NCBI RefSeq assembly: GCF_025643595.1
Contig: NZ_CP102826.1
Location: 496,001 to 560,000, forward strand
DNA: 64,000 nucleotides
Direction of reading: 5' to 3'
From: Saccharopolyspora rosea
GTDB lineage: Bacteria > Actinomycetota > Actinomycetes > Mycobacteriales > Pseudonocardiaceae
Shown here: one piece after another, positions 53,871-62,801 of the stretch
Numbering within the stretch: position 1 is the stretch's first letter
Layout: each line of letters begins with the position of its first letter
Translations under genes and position numbers: made by a program
Notes under the pieces: model-generated
The model's input: only the letters and a program-made list of their open reading frames with translations
Database searches by the model: none
Told to the model about the DNA's origin: nothing

Positions 53871-53885
53871 GCGGGGTGTTGCCGG

Positions 53886-54653
53886 ATGAGGGCGACCGCG
53901 CTGCTGAGCGTGGAACGCGGCCCCAGCGGGCGCAGCGTGGTGCGCGACCTGCGGTCGCAGCCGCCGATGTCGCTGGTGCCGCGCCGCACCTCGGTGTCCG
54001 ATCCGCACGGCGCCGCGGTGGTGCACCTGGTCGGCTCGGCGACCTCGCCGATGGGCGGTGACCGGGTGGACCTGCGGGTCCGCGTCGGGCCCGGGGCGCG
54101 GCTGCGATTGCGCGGCACGGCGGCGACCGTCGCCCTGCCCGGCCAGCACCCCGGGCACAGCGTGTCCACTGTGCACATCGAGGTCGCGTCCGGCGGGACG
54201 GTCGAGTACCTGCCCGAGCCGACCGTGATCAGCTCGCGCGCCGACCACCGGGCCGAGCTGACCGTCGCGCTGGACGCCGACGCGCGGGTCCGCTGCCGGG
54301 AGACGCTGGTGCTCGGCCGGTACGGCGAGCAGCCCGGCCCGCTGGTCACCACGACGCACGTGCTGCGCGCCGGGACGCCGCTGCTGCGGCAGCGGCTGGA
54401 CATCGGCGACCCGCGCATGACCGCCAGCACCGGGTACCTCGCCGGTGCGCGCGTGCTCGCCACCGAAACGGTGGTGTGGAACGGAGATCCGACCGAACCG
54501 TCCAGCGGGCAGTGGTGGTCGCTGGTCCCGCTGGCCGCGGGCGGAGCGCTGGCCACCGCGGTGGCCGACGACGCGGTGACCGCCGAACGGCGGCTCGCGG
54601 ACGCCCTCGCGCACCACCCGGATGTCAAGGAACTAGAGGTCCAACACTGGTGA
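53886..54653 (+). CDS. ureD: Urease accessory protein UreD
   Basis: A 255-residue UreD (UreH) scaffold protein through which nickel passes to the apoenzyme. Recognisable segments are [40 protein letters not shown] and EYLPEPTVISSRADH. Placement last in the enzyme part of the operon is usual in actinobacteria. Its stop overlaps the start of the urea channel gene. Confidence 0.93.
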   Translation: MRATALLSVERGPSGRSVVRDLRSQPPMSLVPRRTSVSDPHGAAVVHLVGSATSPMGGDRVDLRVRVGPGARLRLRGTAATVALPGQHPGHSVSTVHIEVASGGTVEYLPEPTVISSRADHRAELTVALDADARVRCRETLVLGRYGEQPGPLVTTTHVLRAGTPLLRQRLDIGDPRMTASTGYLAGARVLATETVVWNGDPTEPSSGQWWSLVPLAAGGALATAVADDAVTAERRLADALAHHPDVKELEVQHW

Positions 54654-55534
54654 ACGACGCCGCAACGGCGGAACCGGTGCGACGGCACGGCGCGCTGCGG
54701 CTGCTGCGCGCCGTGCCCACCGGCATTTCGCAGGTATATCTGCAGGAAAGCGTCCCGGCCGGGGTGCTGTTCCTGGTGGCCCTGTTGTTGTCCGGACCGC
54801 AGAACGCGCTCGCGGCCCTGCTCGGCAGCACCGCCGGGTTGCTGACCGCGCTGGCGCTGCGGGTCCCTCCCGATCGGATATCCCAGGGCCTGTTCGGTTT
54901 CAACGGGACGCTGGTCGTGCTCGGGGCGGTCACCTCCTTCCGATCGCTGGGCCTGGCGTTGCTGGTCGGAATCGTGGGGGCGGTGTTGGCGACGGTGCTG
55001 GCGCGCGTCGCGGACTTCTTCCTGACGGTTCCTGCCCGCACCGCGCCCTTCGTGATCACGTACTGGCTCACGACCTACCTGGGACACCGGATGGGCTGGG
55101 AGGCGGCGTCCACCGCGTCCTCGGCGCACGGCGACTACTCCGGGCTGTTCGGTTCGGCGGCCGAGGTCTTCCTGGTCACCGGCGCGCTGCCGGGGCTGTT
55201 CATGTTCGCCGGGCTGCTGGTGGCCGGGTGGCGCCTGGCGGTCGCAGCGCTGGGCGCGTCGGCGGCGGCGCTGGTGGTCGTGGAGCTGGTGCCGCTGTTC
55301 CCGCACGACGACATCAGCGCCGGGGTGTACGGGTTCAACGCCGCGCTGGTGGCGGTCGGGATGTTGACGACCGGGCGGACCTGGCGGTCGTGCCTGCTCG
55401 CGGTCCCCGCCGTGCTGCTGCTGCAGGCCGGGTTGGAGGCCGTGCACCTGGTGCCGACGACGTGCCCGTTCGTGCTGGCGATGTGGGTGGCGGACCTGCA
55501 CTTCCAGCGTTCCGGACGAACCGCCCTGCCCTGA
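54650..55534 (+). CDS. Urea channel/transporter (UT family)
   Basis: A 294-residue membrane protein with the two-fold repeat of UT/Yut urea channels. Each half has a helix of the type QGLFGFNGTLVVLGAV (first) and AGVYGFNAALVAVGMLTT (second), the duplicated pore motif. It should admit urea for the urease encoded upstream. GTG 54650 overlaps the ureD stop by four bases. Confidence 0.92.
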   Translation: MNDAATAEPVRRHGALRLLRAVPTGISQVYLQESVPAGVLFLVALLLSGPQNALAALLGSTAGLLTALALRVPPDRISQGLFGFNGTLVVLGAVTSFRSLGLALLVGIVGAVLATVLARVADFFLTVPARTAPFVITYWLTTYLGHRMGWEAASTASSAHGDYSGLFGSAAEVFLVTGALPGLFMFAGLLVAGWRLAVAALGASAAALVVVELVPLFPHDDISAGVYGFNAALVAVGMLTTGRTWRSCLLAVPAVLLLQAGLEAVHLVPTTCPFVLAMWVADLHFQRSGRTALP

Positions 55535-55751
55535 CCGCCGAACGGGTGTGTGACCCCTCACTGCATCGTTTGCGGAATCGATCGTGAACAGTGCTCGATT
55601 CGATCCCCGGTTCAGTCGCCGTTTACCGTCGGATGGAGTGGTACCGAGCACCCGCGGGTGTCGGGCCACCCGTCCAACCCGTACCGTCCGGCGAGCAGCC
55701 GGAGAAGTCGACGAGTCGTGCCGCCGCCGGGCGAATCAGGGAGGAAATCGG

Positions 55752-56405
55752 ATGTCGGAGGCCAACGTCGCGTTGCCGTCCATGCGGGTGTCCTACGAGG
55801 CCGGAGCGCTGGACGAGTCGTCGCTGGCGGCGCACTGGTACGAGCAGTTGCAGCTGTGGTTCGACGAGGCCGTCGAGGCGGGGATCCCGGAGCCGAACGC
55901 GATGGTGCTGGCCACCGCCGACGCCGAGGGCGTGCCGTCCTCGCGGACCGTGCTGTGCAAGGGGTTCGACGAGCGCGGGCTGGTGTTCTTCACCAACTAC
56001 ACCTCGGCCAAGAGCCACGACCTGACCGCGACCCGGGTCGCCGCCGCGACGTTCCCGTGGTTCCCGCTGCAACGGCAGGTCAACGTGCGCGGCACGGTCG
56101 AGAAGGTCTCCGCCGCCGAGACCGCCGAGTACTGGGGCGTCCGGCCGCGCGGCTCGCAGCTCGGCGCGTGGGCCTCCCCGCAGTCCCGGGTGGTCTCCAA
56201 CCGGCAGTCGCTGGAAGCCTCGCTGCTCGGCATGGAACGCCGCTTCGCCGACGCCGAGAAGGTGCCGGTGCCGCCGCACTGGGGCGGTTGGCGGATCCGG
56301 CCCGAGGCGGTCGAGTTCTGGCAGGGCCGCCCCGACCGGCTGCACGACCGGCTCCGCTTCCGGCGCGACCGCGAGAACTGGGTGGTCGAACGGCTGGCGC
56401 CCTGA
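55752..56405 (+). CDS. pdxH: Pyridoxamine 5'-phosphate oxidase
   Basis: A 217-residue FMN enzyme that oxidises pyridoxine or pyridoxamine 5'-phosphate to PLP. Marks are PNAMVLATADAEGVPSSRTV, GFDERGLVFFTNYTSAKSHD, ASPQSRVVSNRQSL and the substrate-binding EFWQGRPDRLHDRLRF at the C-terminus. ATG 55752 has an AGGGAGGA ribosome-binding site. Monocistronic, with a terminator hairpin directly after. Confidence 0.96.
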   Translation: MSEANVALPSMRVSYEAGALDESSLAAHWYEQLQLWFDEAVEAGIPEPNAMVLATADAEGVPSSRTVLCKGFDERGLVFFTNYTSAKSHDLTATRVAAATFPWFPLQRQVNVRGTVEKVSAAETAEYWGVRPRGSQLGAWASPQSRVVSNRQSLEASLLGMERRFADAEKVPVPPHWGGWRIRPEAVEFWQGRPDRLHDRLRFRRDRENWVVERLAP

Positions 56406-56416
56406 AAGCCTGTCCC

Positions 56417-56448
56417 AACGCCCGGCGGGAACTTTCCCGTCGGGCGTT
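56417..56448 (+). terminator. Terminator after pdxH
   Basis: A 14-bp stem with one G-U pair (56417-56430 with 56435-56448) and a 4-base loop, 12 bases past the stop. Confidence 0.75.
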
Positions 56449-56479
56449 CGCGCGTTGCCCGGCTGGCTATCGTGGCGAC

Positions 56480-57070
56480 GTGGGTGAGGGACCGAGGGAC
56501 CCCGGTGACATGCGGGTGTCCGACGCGGAGCGCCGGCACGTCGCCGACCAGCTCCAGCAGGCGATGGCGAAGGGGCAGCTGACGCCGACCGAGTTCACCG
56601 AGCGAACCGATCAGGCGCTGGCGTCCCGGACCCGCCGGGAACTGGACGCGGTGATCTCCGACCTGGCGGTGCAGCCGCCGCCGTACACCGGTGCCGTCGC
56701 GGCGGGTTCGGCCGAGCCGGTGGAGCTGCGCGCCAACTTCGGCTCGGTGAAGCGGAAGGGCCGGTGGCAGGTGCCGCGCGCGTTGCTGCTGCGCGGGCGC
56801 ATGACCTCGTACGAACTGGACTTCTCCGAGGCCGAGAACCCGCATCCGGTCGTCGAGGTGGAGCTGGACGTCTCCGGCGGGTCGGTCGAGGTCCGGTTGC
56901 CCGAGGGCGCCGGGGTGGACACCGACGGCGTCGAGGTGACGCTCGGCAACGTCGAGGACCACCGGCGGGACGCGCCGGCGCACGGCAGCCCGCACTTCGT
57001 GTTCTCCGGAGCGCTCCGGTTCGGTTCGCTGGAGGTGCGCGGGCCGCGGCGGAAGTGGTTCGGCCGCTGA
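56480..57070 (+). CDS. DUF1707 domain protein
   Basis: A 196-residue protein. The first ~60 residues are the DUF1707 (SHOCT-like) domain: MRVSDAERRHVADQLQQAMA, LTPTEFTERTDQALASRTRR and LDAVISDL. The rest is a beta-rich domain resembling toastrack/DUF4097 proteins (SVEVRLPEGAGVDTDGVEVT). No membrane segment is visible. GTG 56480 gives the common short leader before RVSDAER; ATG 56510 is possible. Function unknown. Confidence 0.85.
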   Translation: MGEGPRDPGDMRVSDAERRHVADQLQQAMAKGQLTPTEFTERTDQALASRTRRELDAVISDLAVQPPPYTGAVAAGSAEPVELRANFGSVKRKGRWQVPRALLLRGRMTSYELDFSEAENPHPVVEVELDVSGGSVEVRLPEGAGVDTDGVEVTLGNVEDHRRDAPAHGSPHFVFSGALRFGSLEVRGPRRKWFGR

Positions 57071-57146
57071 GGCGGCCGGGACGTCGGTCACACCGCGCGG
57101 AAAAGGAGAGGCTGTTAGCCGGGCTCACGACTAGGCTCCTGCGGCT

Positions 57147-58436
57147 GTGCACAGCGGCAGCAGCGGGGCGGACACGGCGCCCGGAACGGTGAGAACCCTC
57201 CTCGGCAAGGTCTTCATCGACACCAGGCCGCTGCGCTACCCGCCGTACCGGCGGCTGTGGACGTCCAACATCGTCACCGCCGTCGGCGCGCAGTTCTCCG
57301 CCGTCGCGGTGCCCAAGCAGCTGTTCGACATCACCGGCTCGTCGGCCTACGTCGGCCTGGCCGGTGTCTTCGGGTTGGTGCCGCTGCTGGTGTTCGGGCT
57401 GTGGGGCGGGGCGGTCGCCGACACCGTGGACCGGCGGCGGCTGCTCCTGCTGACCAACGGCGGCCTGGCCGCGAGCTCGCTGGTGCTGTGGTTGGTCGCG
57501 GCGGTCGACGTCCGGTCGGTGTGGCTGGTGCTGGTGCTGTTCGCCGCGCAGCAGACGTTCTTCGCCATGAACATGCCGACGCGCAGCGCCGCGATCGCCC
57601 GGCTGATCCCGGCGAACCTGCTGCCGTCGGCGCAGGCGTTGAACTCCACGGTGTTCCAGCTCGGGTCCATCGCCGGTCCGCTGCTGGCCGGGGTGCTGCT
57701 GCCCGCGCTGGGACTGCCGGTGCTGTACCTGGTCGACGCGCTCGCGCTGTGCGCGGCGCTGTGGGCGGTGGTGCGGCTTCCCGCGCTGCCGCCCGGGGAC
57801 GGCGCCCCGCAGCGGGCCGGGCTGCGCGCGGTCGTCGACGGCTTCCGCTACCTGACGACGCATTCGGTGCTGCTGGCGTCGTTCCTGATGGACATCATCG
57901 CGATGGTGTTCGGCATGCCGCGCGCCCTGTTCCCGGAGATGGCCGAGCGGACCTTCGGCGACCCGCCGGGCGGCGGCGCCGCGCTGGGCTGGCTGTACGC
58001 GGCGATCCCGCTCGGGGCGTTCGCGTTCGGCGTGTTCTCCGGTTGGCTGCACCGGGTCTCGCGGCACGGGCTCGGCGTCGTGGTGGCCGTCGTCGCCTGG
58101 GGCGTCGCGGTGGTCGGTTTCGGCCTGTCCGGCTCGCTGTGGACCGCGGTGGTGTGCCTGGCGCTGGGCGGCGGGGCGGACATGGTGAGCATGGTGTACC
58201 GCAGCTCCATCCTGCAGACCGCGGCGACCGACGAGATGCGCGGTCGCATCCAGGGCGTGTTCACCGTCGTCGTCTCGGGCGGCCCGCGCCTGGCGGACGC
58301 CGTCCACGGAGCCGGCGGCGCGGCGCTGGGCACGTCGGCCGCGGTGGTCGCCGGGGGCGTGCTGGTGGTCGTGTGCACGCTCGCGGCCGCCGTCTGCCTC
58401 CCGGCCTTCCGGACCTACCGGGCACCGCAGGAGTGA
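57147..58436 (+). CDS. MFS transporter
   Basis: A 429-residue 12-helix transporter of the MFS_3 exporter type: YRRLWTSNIVTAVGAQFSAV, LWGGAVADTVDRRRLLL (motif A) and FFAMNMPTRSAAIARLIP. It has no adjacent regulator, so the substrate is unknown. GTG 57147 or GTG 57189 could be the start. The next gene begins 80 bases further on. Confidence 0.88.
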   Translation: MHSGSSGADTAPGTVRTLLGKVFIDTRPLRYPPYRRLWTSNIVTAVGAQFSAVAVPKQLFDITGSSAYVGLAGVFGLVPLLVFGLWGGAVADTVDRRRLLLLTNGGLAASSLVLWLVAAVDVRSVWLVLVLFAAQQTFFAMNMPTRSAAIARLIPANLLPSAQALNSTVFQLGSIAGPLLAGVLLPALGLPVLYLVDALALCAALWAVVRLPALPPGDGAPQRAGLRAVVDGFRYLTTHSVLLASFLMDIIAMVFGMPRALFPEMAERTFGDPPGGGAALGWLYAAIPLGAFAFGVFSGWLHRVSRHGLGVVVAVVAWGVAVVGFGLSGSLWTAVVCLALGGGADMVSMVYRSSILQTAATDEMRGRIQGVFTVVVSGGPRLADAVHGAGGAALGTSAAVVAGGVLVVVCTLAAAVCLPAFRTYRAPQE

Positions 58437-58516
58437 CCGGCGCCGGTCGCCGATTCGGACGATCCGCGCGGTGGTGGACGGACGGGACGAATCCGCGACC
58501 CGCACACTGCACAGCT

Positions 58517-59908
58517 ATGGCCAACGACACGTCTGTGCACGACGACCCGCCCCGCAGCGCGGACGGGCCCGGCCTGAAGCAGGCCATGGGCCCGAAACTG
58601 CTGCTGTTCTTCGTGGTCGGCGACATCATCGGGACCACGATCTACGCGCTCACCGGCAAGATCGCCGCCAAGGTCGGCGGTGCGCTGTGGCTGCCGTTCG
58701 TGGTCGCCTTCGCGGTCGCGTTCCTCACCGCGTTCAGCTACCTCGAACTCGTCGGCAAGTACCCCAAGGCCGGCGGTGCCCCGCTGTACGTGCACCGGGC
58801 CTTCGGGATCAACTTCCTGACGTTCATGGTCGCGTTCGCGGTGATGTGCTCCGGGATCACCTCGGCGTCCTCCGGGGCGCGGGCGGTCAGCGGCGACTAC
58901 CTGGAGGCGATCTTCCCCGGCACCCCGTCCACGGCGGTCGCGATCGGTTTCCTCGTGCTGATCGCGCTGATCAACTTCCGCGGGGTCGCGGAGTCGGCGA
59001 AGTTGAACGTGGTGCTCACCGCGGTCGTCCTGATCGGACTGGCGTTCGTGATCGCGGTCGGCGCCTACGCGGTGTTCGGCGGCAGCACCAGTCCGGAGCT
59101 GTCCCCGGACCCGGGCAGGTTGCTGCAGTTCAACACCGACGCGGCGCCGCTGCTGGCGGTGACCTCGGCCACCGCGCTGGCGTTCTTCGCCATGGTCGGT
59201 TTCGAGGACACCGTCAACATGGCGGAGGAGACCAAGGACCCGACGCGGACGTTCCCCCGCGCGGTGCTGTGGGGCATGGTCATCACCGCGTCGATCTACC
59301 TGCTCATCGCGCTGATCAGCTCGACCCTGGTGCCCCCGGACGTGCTGGCGCGCTCCAGCGCCCCGCTGCTGCTGGTCGTGCAGGCCGCGGCGCCGTGGTT
59401 CCCGCCGGTGCTGTTCTCGGTCATGGCGCTGTTCGCGCTGAGCAACACGGCGTTGATCAACATGATGATGGCCAGCCGCCTGCTCTACGGCATGGCCGAG
59501 GAGCGGATCATCCCGGAGCAGTTCGGCCGGGTCCACCGCCGGACCCGGACCCCGTGGGTGTCCATCGTGTTCACCAGCGCCATCGCGATCGTCCTGGTCA
59601 GCTCCCTGGACATCGCCGAACTCGGCGGGACCACGTCGTTGCTGCTGCTGGTCGTGTTCGCCTGCGTCAACGTCGCGGTGCTGGTGCTGCGCCGCGAGGA
59701 GGTCGAGCACGAGCACTTCCGGGCGCCCACCTGGATTCCCGTGCTCGGCGCGGTGACCTGCCTGTACTTCGCCAGTCCGCTGGCCGGGCGGCCGCTGGTG
59801 GAGTACGCCATCGCCGGAGTCCTGCTGCTCGTCGGGCTGGTGTTCTGGGGCGGCAACCAGCTGGTGGTCGGTCGGCACGACTTCGACGCGGGCAAGCTCG
59901 GCAAGTGA
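58517..59908 (+). CDS. APC-family amino acid permease
   Basis: A 463-residue amino acid/polyamine permease with about 12 helices. The first helix is FFVVGDIIGTTIYALTGKIA, a variant of the APC GxGIG motif, followed by FSYLELVGKYPKAGGAPLYV and FFAMVGFEDTVNMAEETKDP, both classic. Substrate not predictable. Followed after 38 bases by the epimerase gene. Confidence 0.92.
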   Translation: MANDTSVHDDPPRSADGPGLKQAMGPKLLLFFVVGDIIGTTIYALTGKIAAKVGGALWLPFVVAFAVAFLTAFSYLELVGKYPKAGGAPLYVHRAFGINFLTFMVAFAVMCSGITSASSGARAVSGDYLEAIFPGTPSTAVAIGFLVLIALINFRGVAESAKLNVVLTAVVLIGLAFVIAVGAYAVFGGSTSPELSPDPGRLLQFNTDAAPLLAVTSATALAFFAMVGFEDTVNMAEETKDPTRTFPRAVLWGMVITASIYLLIALISSTLVPPDVLARSSAPLLLVVQAAAPWFPPVLFSVMALFALSNTALINMMMASRLLYGMAEERIIPEQFGRVHRRTRTPWVSIVFTSAIAIVLVSSLDIAELGGTTSLLLLVVFACVNVAVLVLRREEVEHEHFRAPTWIPVLGAVTCLYFASPLAGRPLVEYAIAGVLLLVGLVFWGGNQLVVGRHDFDAGKLGK

Positions 59909-59946
59909 CGGGGCACGGGCGGCCCGCCCGCCCTAGAGTTGGCGGT

Positions 59947-60873
59947 GTGCATGATCCTGTTCCCGCCACCGGTCGGCAGTTCGAGATCGTCTCCGGCGCC
60001 GCACGGGCCGTCGTCACCGAGGTCGGCGCGGCACTGCGGGTGTTCGAGGTCGACGGCGTTCCCCACGTGGAGAGCTACCCGGCGGACCGCCTGCCGCCCG
60101 GCGGCGCGGGCGCGGTCCTGGTGCCGTGGCCGAACCGGGTCGCCGACGGGCGCTGGAACCTGGAGGGCGAGCCGCAGCAGCTCGCCCTGACCGAACCGGC
60201 GCGGCACAACGCCATCCACGGCCTGCTGCGGCACACCGCCTGGACGGTCGTGGAGCACGCCGATTCGACGGTGGTGCTGCACGCCATGGTCCCGGCCCAG
60301 CCCGGCTGGCCGGTGCCGCTGCTGACGTCGGTCGGCTACGCGGTCGACGACACCGGCCTGACCGTGACCCACACCGTGGAGAACCTGGGGGCCCGCGCGA
60401 CGCCGTTCGGTCTCGGCGTCCACCCGTACCCGCGGGCGGGCGGTGCGGCGACCGACGACTGCACGCTGCGGCTCGCGGCGTCGAGCATCCTGCCGGTCGA
60501 CGCGGACCGGCTGCTGCCGAGCCGTCCACCGCGGTCGCTGGCGGGCGACGAGGTGGAGCTGCGGACCGGTCGCCGACTGGCCGGCCTGCTGCTCGACACG
60601 GCGTTCGGCGGTGCCGCCCCGGCGCCCGACGACCCGGCCCAGCTGGTCCGGCACACCCTCGCGGACCCGACCGGGCACGGCGTCGAGCTGTGGGCCGACC
60701 CGGTCTTCGGGTGGGTGCAGGTCTACACGGCCGAGGACTTCCCCGGCCGCGGCCGCGCCGTGGCGATCGAACCGATGACCTGCCCGCCGGACGCGCTCAA
60801 CTCGGGCACCGACCTCATCACCCTCGCACCGGGCGAGACCTGGATCGCGCGCTGGGGCCTGCGGCCGTTCTGA
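59947..60873 (+). CDS. Aldose 1-epimerase family protein
   Basis: A 308-residue mutarotase-type protein that interconverts anomers of a sugar. Conserved catalytic residues are in ARHNAIHGLLRH (His), FGLGVHPYPR (His) and VAIEPMTCPPDAL (the catalytic Glu). VLVPWPNRVADGRW is typical of the LacX/YeaD-like branch. GTG 59947 chosen as start. Exact sugar unknown. Confidence 0.9.
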   Translation: MHDPVPATGRQFEIVSGAARAVVTEVGAALRVFEVDGVPHVESYPADRLPPGGAGAVLVPWPNRVADGRWNLEGEPQQLALTEPARHNAIHGLLRHTAWTVVEHADSTVVLHAMVPAQPGWPVPLLTSVGYAVDDTGLTVTHTVENLGARATPFGLGVHPYPRAGGAATDDCTLRLAASSILPVDADRLLPSRPPRSLAGDEVELRTGRRLAGLLLDTAFGGAAPAPDDPAQLVRHTLADPTGHGVELWADPVFGWVQVYTAEDFPGRGRAVAIEPMTCPPDALNSGTDLITLAPGETWIARWGLRPF

Positions 60874-60928
60874 GGGCGTGCCTGGGAACCCGCTCCCGGC
60901 ACCGCCACGCAACGTGAGTTCGAGTCAC

Positions 60929-62059
60929 TCACTTTGCCAGGTGGCGGGCGATGACCAGGCGCTGGATCTGGTTGGTGCCCTCGAAGATCTGCAGCACCTT
61001 GGCCTCCCGCATGTAGCGCTCGGCGGGGAAGTCCCGGGTGTAGCCCGCGCCGCCGAGGACCTGGACCGCGTCGGTGGTGACCTTCATCGCCGCGTCCGTG
61101 GCGACGAGCTTGGCCACCGACGCCTGCATGCCGAAGTCGAGCCCCGCGTCGCGGCGCCGCGCCCCGTCGAGGTAGGCGGCGCGGGCCGACTGGACCGCGG
61201 CGGCCATGTCGGCGAGCAGGAACTCCACGCCCTGGAACTCGATGATCGGGCGGCCGAACTGGTGGCGCTGCCGCGCGTGGTCCACGGCCAGGTCCAACGC
61301 CGCCTGGGCCAGCCCGACCGCGCACGCGGCGATGCCCAGCCGTCCCGAGTCCAGCGCGTGCAACGCGATCTTCAGCCCCTCGCCCTCCGCGCCGATGAGC
61401 CGGTCGGCGGGCACCCGCGCGTCGTCGAGGTGCAGTTCGGTGGTGGGTGACCCGGTGAGGCCCATCTTGTGCTCGGGCACCCCCGCGGACAGCCCGGGAG
61501 TGGTCCCGTCGACCAGCAGGCAGCTGATGCCGTCGTCGGTGCGGGCCATCAGGGTGTAGAAGTCGGCGACGCCGCCGTGGGTGATCCACGCCTTCGTGCC
61601 GGTCACCGAGTACTCGGCACCGTCGAGCCGGGCCCGGGTGCTCAGCGCCGCCGCGTCCGATCCGGCGTGCGGCTCGGACAGCGCGTACGCGCCGAGCAGC
61701 GTGCCGCCGAGCATCCCGGGCAGCCACCGCTCGCGCTGCTCGCGCGTTCCGCGGTGGGCGAGCGGGAAGCAGGACATCGTGTGCACCGACAGACCGACGC
61801 CCACGGTCATCCAGGCGCTGCTGAGCTCTTCGAGCACCTGCAGGTACACCTCGTACGGCTGGGCTCCGCCGCCGTACTCCTCGGGGTAGGGCAGGCCGAG
61901 GAAACCGGCCTCGCCGAGCAGCTGGAAGACGTCGCGGGGGAACTTGCCCGCGGCCTCGTCGCCCGCGGCCCGCCCGGCGAGTTCGTCGCGGGCGATCTCC
62001 CTGGTGAGGGCGAGCAGGTCGGTGGCTTCCCGGGTGGGGAGCAGACGTGGGACGGCCAT
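60929..62059 (-). CDS. Acyl-CoA dehydrogenase
   Basis: A 376-residue FAD enzyme that introduces a double bond in acyl-CoA. AYALSEPHAGSDAAAL binds FAD/substrate, VTGTKAWITHGG is the beta-domain motif, and the catalytic glutamate is in LQIFEGTNQIQRLV. ATG 62059 has an AGGAG ribosome-binding site. It is divergent from a TetR gene with a palindrome between them, so fatty acid or catabolic regulation is likely. Chain length not predictable. Confidence 0.94.
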   Translation of the reverse strand: MAVPRLLPTREATDLLALTREIARDELAGRAAGDEAAGKFPRDVFQLLGEAGFLGLPYPEEYGGGAQPYEVYLQVLEELSSAWMTVGVGLSVHTMSCFPLAHRGTREQRERWLPGMLGGTLLGAYALSEPHAGSDAAALSTRARLDGAEYSVTGTKAWITHGGVADFYTLMARTDDGISCLLVDGTTPGLSAGVPEHKMGLTGSPTTELHLDDARVPADRLIGAEGEGLKIALHALDSGRLGIAACAVGLAQAALDLAVDHARQRHQFGRPIIEFQGVEFLLADMAAAVQSARAAYLDGARRRDAGLDFGMQASVAKLVATDAAMKVTTDAVQVLGGAGYTRDFPAERYMREAKVLQIFEGTNQIQRLVIARHLAK

Positions 62060-62100
62060 GGCGGATCGCGCTCCTGGTGGTGTGCCGGTCAACACAGCAA

Positions 62101-62114
62101 TACTGCACCCAGTA
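62101..62114. promoter_or_regulatory. Palindrome between acyl-CoA dehydrogenase and TetR genes
   Basis: TACTG-CACC-CAGTA is a perfect 5-4-5 inverted repeat 41 bases upstream of the dehydrogenase and 67 bases upstream of the TetR gene, a likely TetR operator. Confidence 0.5.
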
Positions 62115-62180
62115 CTACAGGACGGACAAGAGTACCGGGACGGGCACGGGGAGCCCGCGCGGCTGTGGCAGGCTCGAACG

Positions 62181-62801
62181 GTGACCACGTCCGATCTCTC
62201 CCGCCGCAGACCCGTGAACGCGCGGCGCGCCGAGCTGCTGGACCGGCTCCGCGACCTGTTCCTCGCGGAGGGCTTCGCGCACTTCACGCTGGACGAGCTG
62301 GCCGCGCGGCTGCACTGCTCGAAGTCCACGCTGTACACGCTGGCCGACAGCAAGGAGCAGCTGGCGGTGCGCGTGGTGGCGCACTACTTCAAGTCCGCGA
62401 CCGAGGCGATCGAACGGCAGGTCGCCGAGGTCGACGACGTGCGCGAGCGGGTCCGGGTCTACCTGGCGGCCGCGGCCGAGGAGCTGCGCCCGGCCTCGCG
62501 GGAGTTCATCGACGACATGGGCGCCAACTTCGCCACCCGCTCGACCTACGAGGCCAACGCGCACGCCGCCGCCGACCGCATCCGCGGCTACATCGCCGAG
62601 GGCGTGCGCCTCGGGGTGTTCCGCGAGGTCCACGCGGCGCTGGTCGGGGAGATGGTCGGGCGCACCGTCGTCGGCATCCAGCGCGGGGAGATCGGCGAGC
62701 GCACCGGGTTGTCGGACGCCGAGGCGTTCGCGGCGTTGTCGCAGTTCCTGCTCGGCGGGCTGACCGGCGAGCGGGCACCGAGGGAAGCGGAGGAGAAGTG
62801 A
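62181..62801 (+). CDS. TetR-family regulator
   Basis: A 206-residue regulator. The N-terminal helix-turn-helix reads LDRLRDLFLAEGFAHFTLDE, LAARLHCSKSTLYTLADSKE. The remaining ~150 residues form the ligand-binding domain. It is divergent from the acyl-CoA dehydrogenase gene, whose expression it probably controls, and its stop overlaps the start of the PfkB kinase gene (GTGA), so both are co-transcribed. Confidence 0.92.
   Translation: MTTSDLSRRRPVNARRAELLDRLRDLFLAEGFAHFTLDELAARLHCSKSTLYTLADSKEQLAVRVVAHYFKSATEAIERQVAEVDDVRERVRVYLAAAAEELRPASREFIDDMGANFATRSTYEANAHAAADRIRGYIAEGVRLGVFREVHAALVGEMVGRTVVGIQRGEIGERTGLSDAEAFAALSQFLLGGLTGERAPREAEEK

Noticed and set aside
60885-60932. Second full copy of the 140-bp inverted-repeat element
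   Set aside because: Only a short string (GAACCCGCTCCCGG) is shared; the 12-bp ends are absent, so at best it is a remnant.
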